A DNA stretch of 22,231 nt, from assembly GCA_004552965.1 (NCBI GenBank), contig SFMU01000033.1, positions 1-22,231 of the forward strand, in the 5' to 3' direction. The stretch comes from Bacteroidales bacterium. GTDB lineage: Bacteria > Bacteroidota > Bacteroidia > Bacteroidales > UBA932. Every line of letters begins with the position of its first letter. Positions within the stretch are counted from its first letter, which is position 1. The translations under genes were made by a program, and so were the position numbers. The notes under the pieces were generated by a model, which saw only the letters and a program-made list of their open reading frames with translations, was not told where the DNA came from and searched no databases. This document shows positions 15,219-22,218 of this stretch, one piece after another.

Positions 15219-16277
15219 ATGGAGAAGATAGGTTTCGGCATCATCGGCACCGGCAGGATCAGCGACTGGGTGCTCAAAGGGGCGGTACTGGATCCCAGGT
15301 TCGAGGCCGTGGCAGTCTGTTCACGCCACCCGGAATCCGCCGCCAGGTTCGCGGAAAGCCATAGAATCGCATCGGCATATTCAGACTTGGACGAAATGCT
15401 TGCGGACCCCGCCGTCCGGGCAGTCTACATAGGCACGCCGAACCACACTCACCACGACCTCGCGATCCGCTGCCTCCGGAAAGGCAAGCATGTCCTCTGC
15501 GAGAAGCCTCTTGCCTCCAATGCAACTCAGGCCAGGGAAATGGCCAAGGAAGCGCGGGAGAGGGGGCTGCTGCTGATGGAAGCCATGATCTCGACACTCA
15601 GTCCCAACTTCATGAAGCTGCAGGAAAAGATCTCCTGCATCGGCACGGTACGTCACTATTTTGCCGCTTTCTGCCAGTACTCGTCCAAGATAGACCTGCT
15701 CCGAAAGATCCTCTCGGGAGAGGAATCGTGTCCGGTTCCGAGCTCATTCAACCCGGACCATTCGGGCGGGGCCACACAGGACATCGGAATCTACACGATC
15801 TATCCGATGGTCACCCTGTTCGGAAAGCCGGAAAGCGTGAAGGCGGAGGTGACGGCGATAGAGGTTCCCGCAACCGAGGGTCCCAGAAGGATCGACACTC
15901 AGGCAAGCGTGGTCTTCCGCTATCCCGGGATGAGCGCAAGCGTGCTGTACTCCAAGGCGGCCGACTCAAGGCTGCGGACGGAGATTTCCGGTGAGAAGGG
16001 CAGCATATCCCTGGATCAGATTCACATAACCCGTCAGGCAGAAATGACCGTTCGCGGCGCTCCGACTTCCGGAAGGAGCGAAGGTGCGAAACCGGAAGAC
16101 ATCACGGCAGTGTGCGATCCTGATGAATATCTTTGCGAATTCAGGGAGTTCATCGACCTGATCCTCTCCGGGAGAACCGAGTCCGTCAACAACAGCCTGG
16201 ACAACTCCGTCGCAGTGGCGGAAATCATCGATGAGATCCGGGCGCAGGGAGGGATCGTATTCCCGGCCGATGCCTGA
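15219..16277 (+). CDS. Gfo/Idh/MocA family oxidoreductase
   Basis: A 352-residue NAD(P)-dependent oxidoreductase of the glucose-fructose oxidoreductase/inositol dehydrogenase family. The N-terminal Rossmann fold shows GIIGTGRIS (7-15) for dinucleotide binding, the IGTPNHTHHDLA segment, and CEKPLA with the family EKP motif at 95-97. The substrate domain has HSGGATQDIGIYTIYP, the family's GGxxxDxGxY region carrying the catalytic Asp. Members oxidise or epimerise sugars and cyclitols; the substrate is not readable here. No signal peptide is seen, so it is cytoplasmic. Its ATG follows the upstream stop by one base (TAGTATG), which implies translational coupling. It ends exactly where the convergent hydrolase gene ends, the two stop codons forming TGATCA. 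A role in processing a sugar released by nearby glycosidases is possible but not shown. Confidence 0.92.
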   Translation: MEKIGFGIIGTGRISDWVLKGAVLDPRFEAVAVCSRHPESAARFAESHRIASAYSDLDEMLADPAVRAVYIGTPNHTHHDLAIRCLRKGKHVLCEKPLASNATQAREMAKEARERGLLLMEAMISTLSPNFMKLQEKISCIGTVRHYFAAFCQYSSKIDLLRKILSGEESCPVPSSFNPDHSGGATQDIGIYTIYPMVTLFGKPESVKAEVTAIEVPATEGPRRIDTQASVVFRYPGMSASVLYSKAADSRLRTEISGEKGSISLDQIHITRQAEMTVRGAPTSGRSEGAKPEDITAVCDPDEYLCEFREFIDLILSGRTESVNNSLDNSVAVAEIIDEIRAQGGIVFPADA

Positions 16278-16280
16278 TCA
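16275..16280. other. Shared palindrome holding both convergent stop codons
   Basis: TGATCA contains the TGA of the oxidoreductase (16275-16277) and, on the other strand, the TGA of the hydrolase (16278-16280). The convergent genes thus abut with no base between them and no room for a terminator. Confidence 0.9.
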
Positions 16281-17279
16281 CTGTCCTCCGAGCCGTCCGA
16301 AATATTCCATCACATCCTCCCAGGTCCTGAAGGCATCCGAACCGAAATGTATCAGGGTGCCGAGAAAATCTTCGCCAGAGTTCTCTTCCGGGCAGGCATC
16401 TATGAGATAATCGCCCAGAAGCTGATTCTTGTGGTTCGTGAGCGTCAGCCTGTTCCAGACGGGCACGCCGAGGTTCGCCTCACACCACTCGAAGGCCTTG
16501 AGTCCGAGCCCGGGCTCATTGTACGGAACCGAAGCCACGATGTGCAGGTCGTACATCGCGGCAAGATATTCCACAGCCTTGGGGAAACCGCTCGAATGGT
16601 TGACGATCCTTTCGCTCAGGGAAATGAATATGAGGGGCTTCTGCCGTTTCTCCTGCCTGTCGTCAATCCACTGGAGGACAGGCAGGACCGAATGCAGGAT
16701 CGCTGCATCGTTGAGATAGTGCTCCCCGTCGAAACGGATTGCATTGGGATAATGGCTGCTGAACAGGCCGAAGGTGTCCACCATCGTGTCATGGATGCCG
16801 AAAAGGCCGTACACCCTGTCCCGGTCGCTCCCGGCATGTTCGAAACAATGGGAAGAGGTCTCACGGAACTGCTCTATCAGGCCCTTGGTTACAAGGAATG
16901 AGGTCTGACCGTCGAGGCGCGGATTATGGTACTCCTGTCGGCCCAGCCCGTTGTTGCGGAGAATGGTGTCTGCAAGCCGGAAGGCAGGATTGACCAGAAT
17001 CCTGTCTACTCCGCAGAGCATCTCCGAGTACATCGCGCCCATGGATGTACCCACGACCACAGCCGGTTTCTGCTCTTCGACAATCCCCCTGAGCAGTTCC
17101 ATTGCCTGGTCCGGAGCGACCGGAAGGTCCGGAGCGATTATCTCTGTCCCGGGCAGGAGAGTCCTCAAGGTCCTTACGCTTCCGGACTGGCCGCTGGAGG
17201 CGAATCCGTGAACATACAGAAGCTTTTTGCCGGAAAGCAGCTCCGGCCTGGCATATTCATAAAGTTCCATCGCTTTCAT
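16278..17279 (-). CDS. YqiA-like alpha/beta hydrolase fused to a HAD-like domain
   Basis: Residues 18-~210 resemble the YqiA/YcfP esterase family: KLLYVHGFASSGQSG, nucleophile S79 in GTSMGAMY, the following VDRILVNPAF strand, D164 in FGIHDTMVD and H187 in DGEHYL, giving a full Ser-Asp-His triad. Residues ~216-333 resemble the C-terminal part of NT5C-type 5'-(deoxy)nucleotidases of the HAD superfamily: a YDLHIVASV strand, NHKNQLLGDYLIDA with K284 (motif III) and D294 (motif IV). However the first strand reads IFISLSERI where HAD enzymes have DxD, so that domain should lack the phosphotransfer nucleophile. No signal peptide. I chose the ATG at 17279 (333 residues); the frame is open to 17345, but a consensus -7 element at 17289-17296 would place the RNA start after that, and M at 17270 is also possible. 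It acts in the cytoplasm; substrate unknown. Confidence 0.82.
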   Translation of the reverse strand: MKAMELYEYARPELLSGKKLLYVHGFASSGQSGSVRTLRTLLPGTEIIAPDLPVAPDQAMELLRGIVEEQKPAVVVGTSMGAMYSEMLCGVDRILVNPAFRLADTILRNNGLGRQEYHNPRLDGQTSFLVTKGLIEQFRETSSHCFEHAGSDRDRVYGLFGIHDTMVDTFGLFSSHYPNAIRFDGEHYLNDAAILHSVLPVLQWIDDRQEKRQKPLIFISLSERIVNHSSGFPKAVEYLAAMYDLHIVASVPYNEPGLGLKAFEWCEANLGVPVWNRLTLTNHKNQLLGDYLIDACPEENSGEDFLGTLIHFGSDAFRTWEDVMEYFGRLGGQ

Positions 17280-17288
17280 TTGTTTGTG

Positions 17289-17322
17289 CAAATATACCCA
17301 GAAGTCGGATTTGTTGTGCAAA
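17289..17322 (-). promoter_or_regulatory. Promoter of the YqiA-like hydrolase gene
   Basis: On the minus strand TTTG (17319-17322) and TATATTTG (17289-17296) are 22 bases apart, slightly longer than the usual 19-21. The predicted RNA start is close to 17283, only a few bases before ATG 17279 and about 13 before ATG 17270, so the transcript would have almost no leader. Confidence 0.55.
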
Positions 17323-17327
17323 ATAGT

Positions 17328-17335
17328 TATTTTTG
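17328..17335 (+). promoter_or_regulatory. -7 element of the sugar kinase gene
   Basis: TATTTTTG matches TAnnTTTG and lies 42 bases before the kinase ATG. No TTTG is found 19-21 bases upstream (a TTTG at 17310 is too close). It overlaps the region used by the divergent hydrolase promoter. Confidence 0.45.
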
Positions 17336-17377
17336 CGTCGGCCACTTTTGATTGGACACTGATAATACCGATAATAA

Positions 17378-18475
17378 ATGAAAGAGTTGCGTGAAATAGC
17401 CGGCATGTTCCGGATGGATGGAGAAATAAAGGAGATCAAGCCTCTTGGCAACGGACTGATCAATGACACCTACAAAGTCATAACCTCGGGAGAGTCTCCG
17501 GACTATGTGCTTCAGAGGATCAACAATGCCATCTTCAAGGATGTGGACCTGCTCCAGAGCAACATCGAAGCAGTCACTGCACACATACGCAGGAAGCTGG
17601 TGGAGGCCGGTGAGAAGGACATCGACCGCAAGGTTCTGACCTTTATCCCTGCGGAAGACAGCGGCAGGACCTATGTAGAGCAGGACGGCAAGTTCTGGAG
17701 GCTGTCAGTCTTCATCGACAACGCGGACACATTCGAGAGTGTGACCCCGGAATATTCCGAATATGCCGGCGAGGCCTTCGGTGACTTCGAGGCTAAACTT
17801 GCCGACATCGACGTTGAACTGGGCGAGACCATCCCGGACTTCCACAACATGGAACTCCGTCTGCGCCAACTGGTCGAGGCCGTCTCCAAGGATGCTGCCG
17901 GAAGGTTGCACAAGGAGGGCAGGATGGAACTCGAGTCCATTCTGGCTGACATCGATGCCAATGCCGAGGACATGTGTCTGGCCGAGCAGCTCCACCGTCA
18001 GGGAAGGCTCCCCAAAAGGATATGCCACTGCGACACCAAGGTCAACAACATGATGTTCGACAAGGATGGTTCGATTCTCTGTGTCATCGACCTGGACACG
18101 GTAATGCCGAGTTATGTCTTCTCGGATTTCGGCGATTTCCTGCGCACGGCAGCGAATCCTGTCGCTGAAGATTCTCCGGAGACTGAAAAGGTGGATTTCG
18201 ACATGGAGATCTTCAAGGCTTTCTCCAGAGGCTACATCCGCGGGACAAAGTCATTCCTGACACCGCTGGAAAGGCAATGTCTGCCTTATGCAGCCTGCCT
18301 GTTCCCTTTCATGCAGGCAGTAAGGTTCTTCACTGACTACATCAACGGAGACACCTATTACCGGACAGACTACCCGGAGCACAACCTTGTTAGGACCAGG
18401 AACCAGATGAAACTGTACCACTCCGCTCTGGAGAAGGTTCCCCAGATGGCTGAATGGATCGGCAGCCTGAGCTGA
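17378..18475 (+). CDS. NahK/MdsC-like sugar kinase (APH fold)
   Basis: A 365-residue kinase of the aminoglycoside phosphotransferase/choline kinase fold. It is most like the N-acetylhexosamine 1-kinase group, which phosphorylates GlcNAc/GalNAc at C1, and which in Bacteroidota has also been labelled mucin-desulfatation protein MdsC. Visible features: an N-terminal lobe with PLGNGLINDTYKV (nucleotide loop) and YVLQRIN (lysine replaced by Arg/Gln context typical of the group), the catalytic loop HCDTKVNN with D219 and N224, and the metal-binding IDLDT with D238/D240, then SDFGDFLR. No signal peptide, so it is cytoplasmic. It is transcribed alone, divergently from the hydrolase-HAD gene. No partner such as a uridylyltransferase or lacto-N-biose phosphorylase is adjacent, so the salvage role is inferred from the family only. 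Resistance to aminoglycosides is unlikely for this subgroup. Confidence 0.85.
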   Translation: MKELREIAGMFRMDGEIKEIKPLGNGLINDTYKVITSGESPDYVLQRINNAIFKDVDLLQSNIEAVTAHIRRKLVEAGEKDIDRKVLTFIPAEDSGRTYVEQDGKFWRLSVFIDNADTFESVTPEYSEYAGEAFGDFEAKLADIDVELGETIPDFHNMELRLRQLVEAVSKDAAGRLHKEGRMELESILADIDANAEDMCLAEQLHRQGRLPKRICHCDTKVNNMMFDKDGSILCVIDLDTVMPSYVFSDFGDFLRTAANPVAEDSPETEKVDFDMEIFKAFSRGYIRGTKSFLTPLERQCLPYAACLFPFMQAVRFFTDYINGDTYYRTDYPEHNLVRTRNQMKLYHSALEKVPQMAEWIGSLS

Positions 18476-18525
18476 GTCAGTTGCCGAATAAACCGGACCG
18501 CTTCCGGGAGGTTCGATCCCGTGAC

Positions 18526-18573
18526 GGCATATTCTCTGGCATATCCACTGGCATATTCACTGGTATATCCATA
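18526..18573. repeat. 12-bp tandem repeat array (four units)
   Basis: Four consecutive 12-base units begin at 18526, 18538, 18550 and 18562, with consensus GGCATATYCACT: GGCATATTCTCT, GGCATATCCACT, GGCATATTCACT, GGTATATCCATA. A further partial copy, GGCATATTCAT, lies at 18600-18610 at the end of the lipoprotein gene. The array fills the gap between two convergent genes. Unit divergence suggests an old array that is not simply a recent slippage event. Confidence 0.85.
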
Positions 18574-18600
18574 GCCGCATATCCTTTGCGGCATCTTTTG
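18574..18600 (+). terminator. Possible terminator of the kinase gene
   Basis: GCCGCA (18574-18579) and TGCGGC (18587-18592) form a 6-bp GC-rich stem with a 7-base loop, followed by ATCTTTT. The T run is short and starts two bases late, so the terminator is plausible rather than certain. It lies between convergent genes, just after the repeat array. Confidence 0.4.
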
Positions 18601-18606
18601 GCATAT

Positions 18607-19593
18607 TCATTCAGACAGGGCCTGAAGATCGGTGTCTGAAACAAGCGAGAAATTCCTCACCTGGCTGCAGACATCGAAGACGCCGGGGATTTCCCAGCCG
18701 TAGTTCATTCCCATCACCGTGAAATCATCCGGGACAGAAGTCTTCATGTACCCGTGCTCCTTGAGTGACCTGATGGCATCCTTCACAACAGTCTTGACAT
18801 AGACCTTGCAGGTATGCCACTTGTTGTCGAGGAGATCAGTGGTGTTGAACAGTCTGTCATCCGCAAGGCCGTACATGTAGGTGCTTGTTCCCACGTCCCA
18901 CATCGTCGACGGCTGGAGGGAGACTCCCCCATTGTCACGGTTGTCGAACGATCCTACTCCCAGCCACAGACTCTTCATGTAATCCTCGGACTCCGGATTG
19001 GTGTTTCTCAGATAGAGATACGTCAGACACTGGGCGGCATGGATGTTCGTGCTGTAGGCATCGCCGGTCTTGTTGTCGCATCTGAGTATGAGAAGGTCAT
19101 AGCTGAAGACCAGATTGGTGCATTTTCGAAGTTCGATGTTCTCGAAACTGGTCTCGATCAGGAAATTGATCCACGGCTGGCTGCCTTCGGTCCTCGGCTT
19201 GTCATAAGCCTTGCTGGCAATGACGGACATCGTGATGACTCCCTTGTCATCCCTGGAGATTGAATATGTCCCGTCATCGAAGGTCACTCCATAGCGGGCG
19301 TCGGTCCTGATACCTTTTGAGAGGCCGTTTTCGAAGTTCCAGCAGCACAGATGCCAGGTCGGGTCACTGTCACCATCCTCAAAACGCAGGGTGTCGACAG
19401 GAACTCCCACGGCGTTGACTGCAAAAGGAGCCAGCAATGCCATACCGTTGTCTATCTTCGGATCGGGAAACTGTTCGTAGGATTTCTTGATGAATCCGCC
19501 ATTGCTTCCGCCGGTCTCTTCTTTCTTGTCGGTGCCGGAGCAGGAGAAAAGCGCAAATGCCAGAATGGAGCATGCGAGGATGAATTTTTTCAT
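18607..19593 (-). CDS. Hypothetical lipoprotein
   Basis: A 328-residue protein that I do not recognise. The N-terminus is a lipoprotein signal: MKK, a hydrophobic stretch and ALFSC with the lipidated cysteine at residue 18, followed by SGTDKKEE, an acidic/lysine segment of the sort that can direct lipoproteins to the surface in Bacteroidota. The mature part is rich in aromatic residues and alternating beta-strand-like segments (WHLCCWNFENG, RYGVTFDDGTYSI, SLWLGVGSFDN), and includes a DNKWHTCKVYVKT strand that resembles laminin/concanavalin-like beta-sandwich domains. A glycan-binding or structural surface role is an inference from this and from the divergent GH3 gene. There are several cysteines in the mature part (CC near 83-84 and others), consistent with an exported fold. 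It is transcribed alone leftward; no strong promoter match is visible, only a TAAATTTA at 19628-19635. Confidence 0.8.
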   Translation of the reverse strand: MKKFILACSILAFALFSCSGTDKKEETGGSNGGFIKKSYEQFPDPKIDNGMALLAPFAVNAVGVPVDTLRFEDGDSDPTWHLCCWNFENGLSKGIRTDARYGVTFDDGTYSISRDDKGVITMSVIASKAYDKPRTEGSQPWINFLIETSFENIELRKCTNLVFSYDLLILRCDNKTGDAYSTNIHAAQCLTYLYLRNTNPESEDYMKSLWLGVGSFDNRDNGGVSLQPSTMWDVGTSTYMYGLADDRLFNTTDLLDNKWHTCKVYVKTVVKDAIRSLKEHGYMKTSVPDDFTVMGMNYGWEIPGVFDVCSQVRNFSLVSDTDLQALSE

Positions 19594-19644
19594 GTTCAGA
19601 CAGTTTATCGTTTGTGGTTCCAGTCTGTAAATTTACTCATTTCG

Positions 19645-19657
19645 TGCCGTAACGGCA
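19645..19657. promoter_or_regulatory. Dyad operator candidate between lipoprotein and GH3 genes
   Basis: TGCCGT-A-ACGGCA is a perfect 6+1+6 inverted repeat in an otherwise AT-rich divergent intergenic region. It ends 9 bases before the weak -33 of the GH3 promoter, so a bound regulator could act on both genes. The regulator is unknown and no regulator gene is in the window. Confidence 0.5.
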
Positions 19658-19666
19658 ATAATAATG

Positions 19667-19699
19667 TTTCGCGAGTTCAATCCGGATTTGTTAAATTTG
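19667..19699 (+). promoter_or_regulatory. Promoter of the GH3 gene
   Basis: TAAATTTG at 19692-19699 matches TAnnTTTG; 21 bases upstream is TTTC (19667-19670), one base off TTTG. The RNA would start near 19706, about 28 bases before the ATG. Confidence 0.6.
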
Positions 19700-19733
19700 C
19701 AATTCAGGAAACGAACAAACACATCATACGAAA

Positions 19734-22004
19734 ATGAACAGAACAAGCATCAAGTACCTGCTTGCCCTCGTCTCAATCTGCCTGCCTCTCCTTTCGGCAG
19801 CGGCAAAGGACGATGAGGCAAAAATGAACCGATTCATCGACAAGCTGATGAGCAAAATGACTCTGGCTGAGAAAATCGGACAGCTCAATCTCGGAGCCGG
19901 AGGAAATCCGATGGTCATCAACAGCAACCTCGGTCTGGAGGAATCAGTCGCCCAGGGGTTCGTCAGTTCCTGCGGAGGCGCCGACATGAACCTGCAGAGG
20001 CTGGCTGTCGAGAAGTCACGGCTTGGAATTCCGATCCTTTTCGGTCTGGATGTAATCCACGGCTACGCCACCACCTTCCCGATTCCTCTCGCCTGCTCAT
20101 GCAGCTGGAACCTGGACCTTATCGAGCGTTCGGCGCAGATCGCCGCAAAGGAAGCCACTTCACAAGGCATCAGCTGGACCTGGTCACCGATGGTCGACAT
20201 CGCCAGGGATCCACGCTGGGGCCGTGTCGCAGAAGGTGCAGGAGAAGACCCGTATCTGGGCGGACTCATCGCGCAGGCAATGGTACGCGGCTACCAGGGA
20301 AAGAGTCTTGACAGCGATTCGACTCTGCTCGCCTGCTTCAAGCATTTCGCACTCTACGGAGCTGCCGAGGGAGGCCGTGACTACAACACCGTGGACATGA
20401 GCCGTTGGTACATGTACAATTTCTACCTCCCGCCTTACAAAGCCGCCGTCGAGGCCGGTTGCGGAACCGGAATGTCATCCTTCAACGTGGTCGACGGTGT
20501 TCCGGCCACAGGTAACGAGTTCCTCCTGAACGACCTGCTCCGCGGAGAATGGGGATTCAAGGGATTCATGGTTTCCGATGCCAACAGTGTCGCTGAAATC
20601 GGCTTCCACAGAGTCGGAGACCCAGAGGAAGCCGCCCGTCTTTCAATAACCGCCGGGCTGGACATGGACATGGGCTCCCGCCATTACCTGCTCTACCTTG
20701 TCAAGCTGCTCAATGAAGGCAAGATAACGATGGAGATGATCGACACTCCATGTCGCCGTATCCTGGAAGCCAAGTACAAGCTGGGCCTCTTCGACGACCC
20801 GTACCGCTATCTCAGGCAGAAGGAAGACCCGTCCAAGTCCTGCCTCCTGTCCGACAGCCATGTCGCCGAAGCCAGGAAACTTGCCGGAGAGAGCATCGTT
20901 CTCCTCAAGAATTCGGAGGGGCTTCTTCCGCTGAAACCAGGTCTTAAGAATGTGGCTGTAATCGGTCCTATCGGCAAGGAGGCCAGCCAGCTGTTCGGCA
21001 CCTGGAGCTGCCGCCCGGACGGCAGCAAGTCGCACACTGTGGCCCAGGCCCTTCAGACAGCGCTGGGGGAAGAATGCAAGGTGACATATTCACAGGGCTG
21101 CCTTGAAACTGAAGGCTACGGTGACTATTATTCTGTCGACGGAACTGAGCAATCTGCCTCCATGATCGAAGAGGCTGTCAAGGTTGCAAATGATGCCGAA
21201 GTGGTCATCGCCTGTGTCGGAGAGCCATCAGGCTGGAGCGGAGAGGTCAATTCGAGAGTGGACATCAGCCTGCCTCCTTGCCAGAAAGCTTTGCTCAAAG
21301 CGCTCAAGGAGACCGGGAAGCCGGTTGTCGTGGTCGTCATGAACGGAAGACCTCTCGTCCTTTCGGATGAGGATGCCGCATTCAGCGCAATCGTCGAGGC
21401 CTGGCATGGCGGAACTTCGGCGGCAGATGCCATTTCTGACGTGCTGACCGGCAAGGTTAATCCTTCAGCCAAACTTACCATGAGTTTCCCGAGATACAAG
21501 GCTCAGATTCCGATTTTCTACAACCATCTCCATACGGGCAGACCTCTGGGAGAATACAATCCGCCTGCGTTTGTCAGCAAATACATCGACATTCCGCTGG
21601 AGAACAACAGTCCGCTCTACCCTTTCGGCTACGGACTCAGCTACAACACTTATGAATATTCCAACCTGAAGGTCGACAAGACCTCGGCAAAGGGTGAAGA
21701 GGATTCCATCGTTGTCAGCATGGACGTGAAGAACAACGGATCGCTGGAGGGAAAGGAAATCGTGCAGCTCTACATCACCGACCTCATCGCTTCCACCTCC
21801 CGTCCTGTCATCGAACTCAAGGGCTTCCAGAAACTGGACTTCAAGCCGGGCGAGACCAGAACCGTTTCGTTCACCGTCACTCCGGAGCTGCTCAAGTTCT
21901 ACGGCAAAGACCTTCAATACGACTGGGAAAGCGGAGACTTCGAACTCTGCATCGGTCCAAACTCACGCGACCTGACCAAAGTCAGAATCCGCTGGGACAA
22001 ATAG
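19734..22004 (+). CDS. bglX: Secreted GH3 beta-glucosidase (BglX type)
   Basis: A 756-residue retaining beta-glucosidase of family GH3, releasing glucose or xylose from the non-reducing ends of beta-linked oligosaccharides. Residues 1-24 are a signal peptide (ends ...LLSAAAKD), so the enzyme is periplasmic. The TIM barrel follows (about 30-380) with MTLAEKIGQLN, the GLDVIHGYATTFP segment, KHFALYGAAEGGRDYN and the nucleophile D282 in GFMVSDANS. The alpha/beta sandwich (about 395-620) carries VGEPSGWSGEVNSR, with E497/E504 as candidates for the general acid, and NGRPLVL. A fibronectin III-like domain ends the protein (about 660-756, from YGLSYNTYEYS through ELKGFQKLDFKPGET). Length and domain order are normal for BglX. 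It is divergent from a lipoprotein and has its own promoter, preceded by a dyad that could bind a regulator. Exact linkage preference is not readable. Confidence 0.95.
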   Translation: MNRTSIKYLLALVSICLPLLSAAAKDDEAKMNRFIDKLMSKMTLAEKIGQLNLGAGGNPMVINSNLGLEESVAQGFVSSCGGADMNLQRLAVEKSRLGIPILFGLDVIHGYATTFPIPLACSCSWNLDLIERSAQIAAKEATSQGISWTWSPMVDIARDPRWGRVAEGAGEDPYLGGLIAQAMVRGYQGKSLDSDSTLLACFKHFALYGAAEGGRDYNTVDMSRWYMYNFYLPPYKAAVEAGCGTGMSSFNVVDGVPATGNEFLLNDLLRGEWGFKGFMVSDANSVAEIGFHRVGDPEEAARLSITAGLDMDMGSRHYLLYLVKLLNEGKITMEMIDTPCRRILEAKYKLGLFDDPYRYLRQKEDPSKSCLLSDSHVAEARKLAGESIVLLKNSEGLLPLKPGLKNVAVIGPIGKEASQLFGTWSCRPDGSKSHTVAQALQTALGEECKVTYSQGCLETEGYGDYYSVDGTEQSASMIEEAVKVANDAEVVIACVGEPSGWSGEVNSRVDISLPPCQKALLKALKETGKPVVVVVMNGRPLVLSDEDAAFSAIVEAWHGGTSAADAISDVLTGKVNPSAKLTMSFPRYKAQIPIFYNHLHTGRPLGEYNPPAFVSKYIDIPLENNSPLYPFGYGLSYNTYEYSNLKVDKTSAKGEEDSIVVSMDVKNNGSLEGKEIVQLYITDLIASTSRPVIELKGFQKLDFKPGETRTVSFTVTPELLKFYGKDLQYDWESGDFELCIGPNSRDLTKVRIRWDK

Positions 22005-22082
22005 CGAACCCGGAAGGGTATCAAAAAATAGCTGTATTTTATATTGTGTTTTCAGGAGGGAGGATGGTAGGGATTGAGGAGG

Positions 22083-22144
22083 CGTGTCCACCCGCGGACA
22101 CGGGAAGCGGGCGGGGCCCGACGGAGACAAGTGGGACCAAGTCC
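22083..22144. repeat. GC-rich cluster of three hairpins
   Basis: Three inverted repeats follow one another: CGTGTCC/GGACACG (22083-22102, loop ACCCGC), CGGGC/GCCCG (22108-22120, loop GGG) and GGAC/GTCC (22134-22144, loop CAA). The block is much richer in GC than its AT-rich flanks and has no reading frame of note. It could be a repeated extragenic element, a structured RNA or one end of a mobile element. There is no T run, so it is not a standard terminator. Confidence 0.6.
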
Positions 22145-22162
22145 AAAACCCTGTGTTAAAGA

Positions 22163-22191
22163 TTGTAAATGCGAATAAGTGAGTACCTTTG
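22163..22191 (+). promoter_or_regulatory. Promoter for a gene leaving the window
   Basis: TTG at 22163-22165 and TACCTTTG at 22184-22191 are 18 bases apart. The -7 matches fully; the -33 is short and close. The RNA would start near 22198. Confidence 0.55.
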
Positions 22192-22218
22192 TAGTAACGT
22201 TAGAAAAGGTATTCACAT

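Noticed and set aside
18454..18639. Small frame with a repeated Gly-Ile-Phe/Ser-Thr pattern
   Set aside because: The pattern is only the 12-bp DNA repeat read in frame; it starts inside the kinase gene and has no start signal of its own.
22005..22045. ACCC-GGAA-GGGT mini-hairpin after the GH3 stop as a terminator
   Set aside because: The stem is only 4 bp and the following bases are A-rich, not T-rich, on the coding strand.
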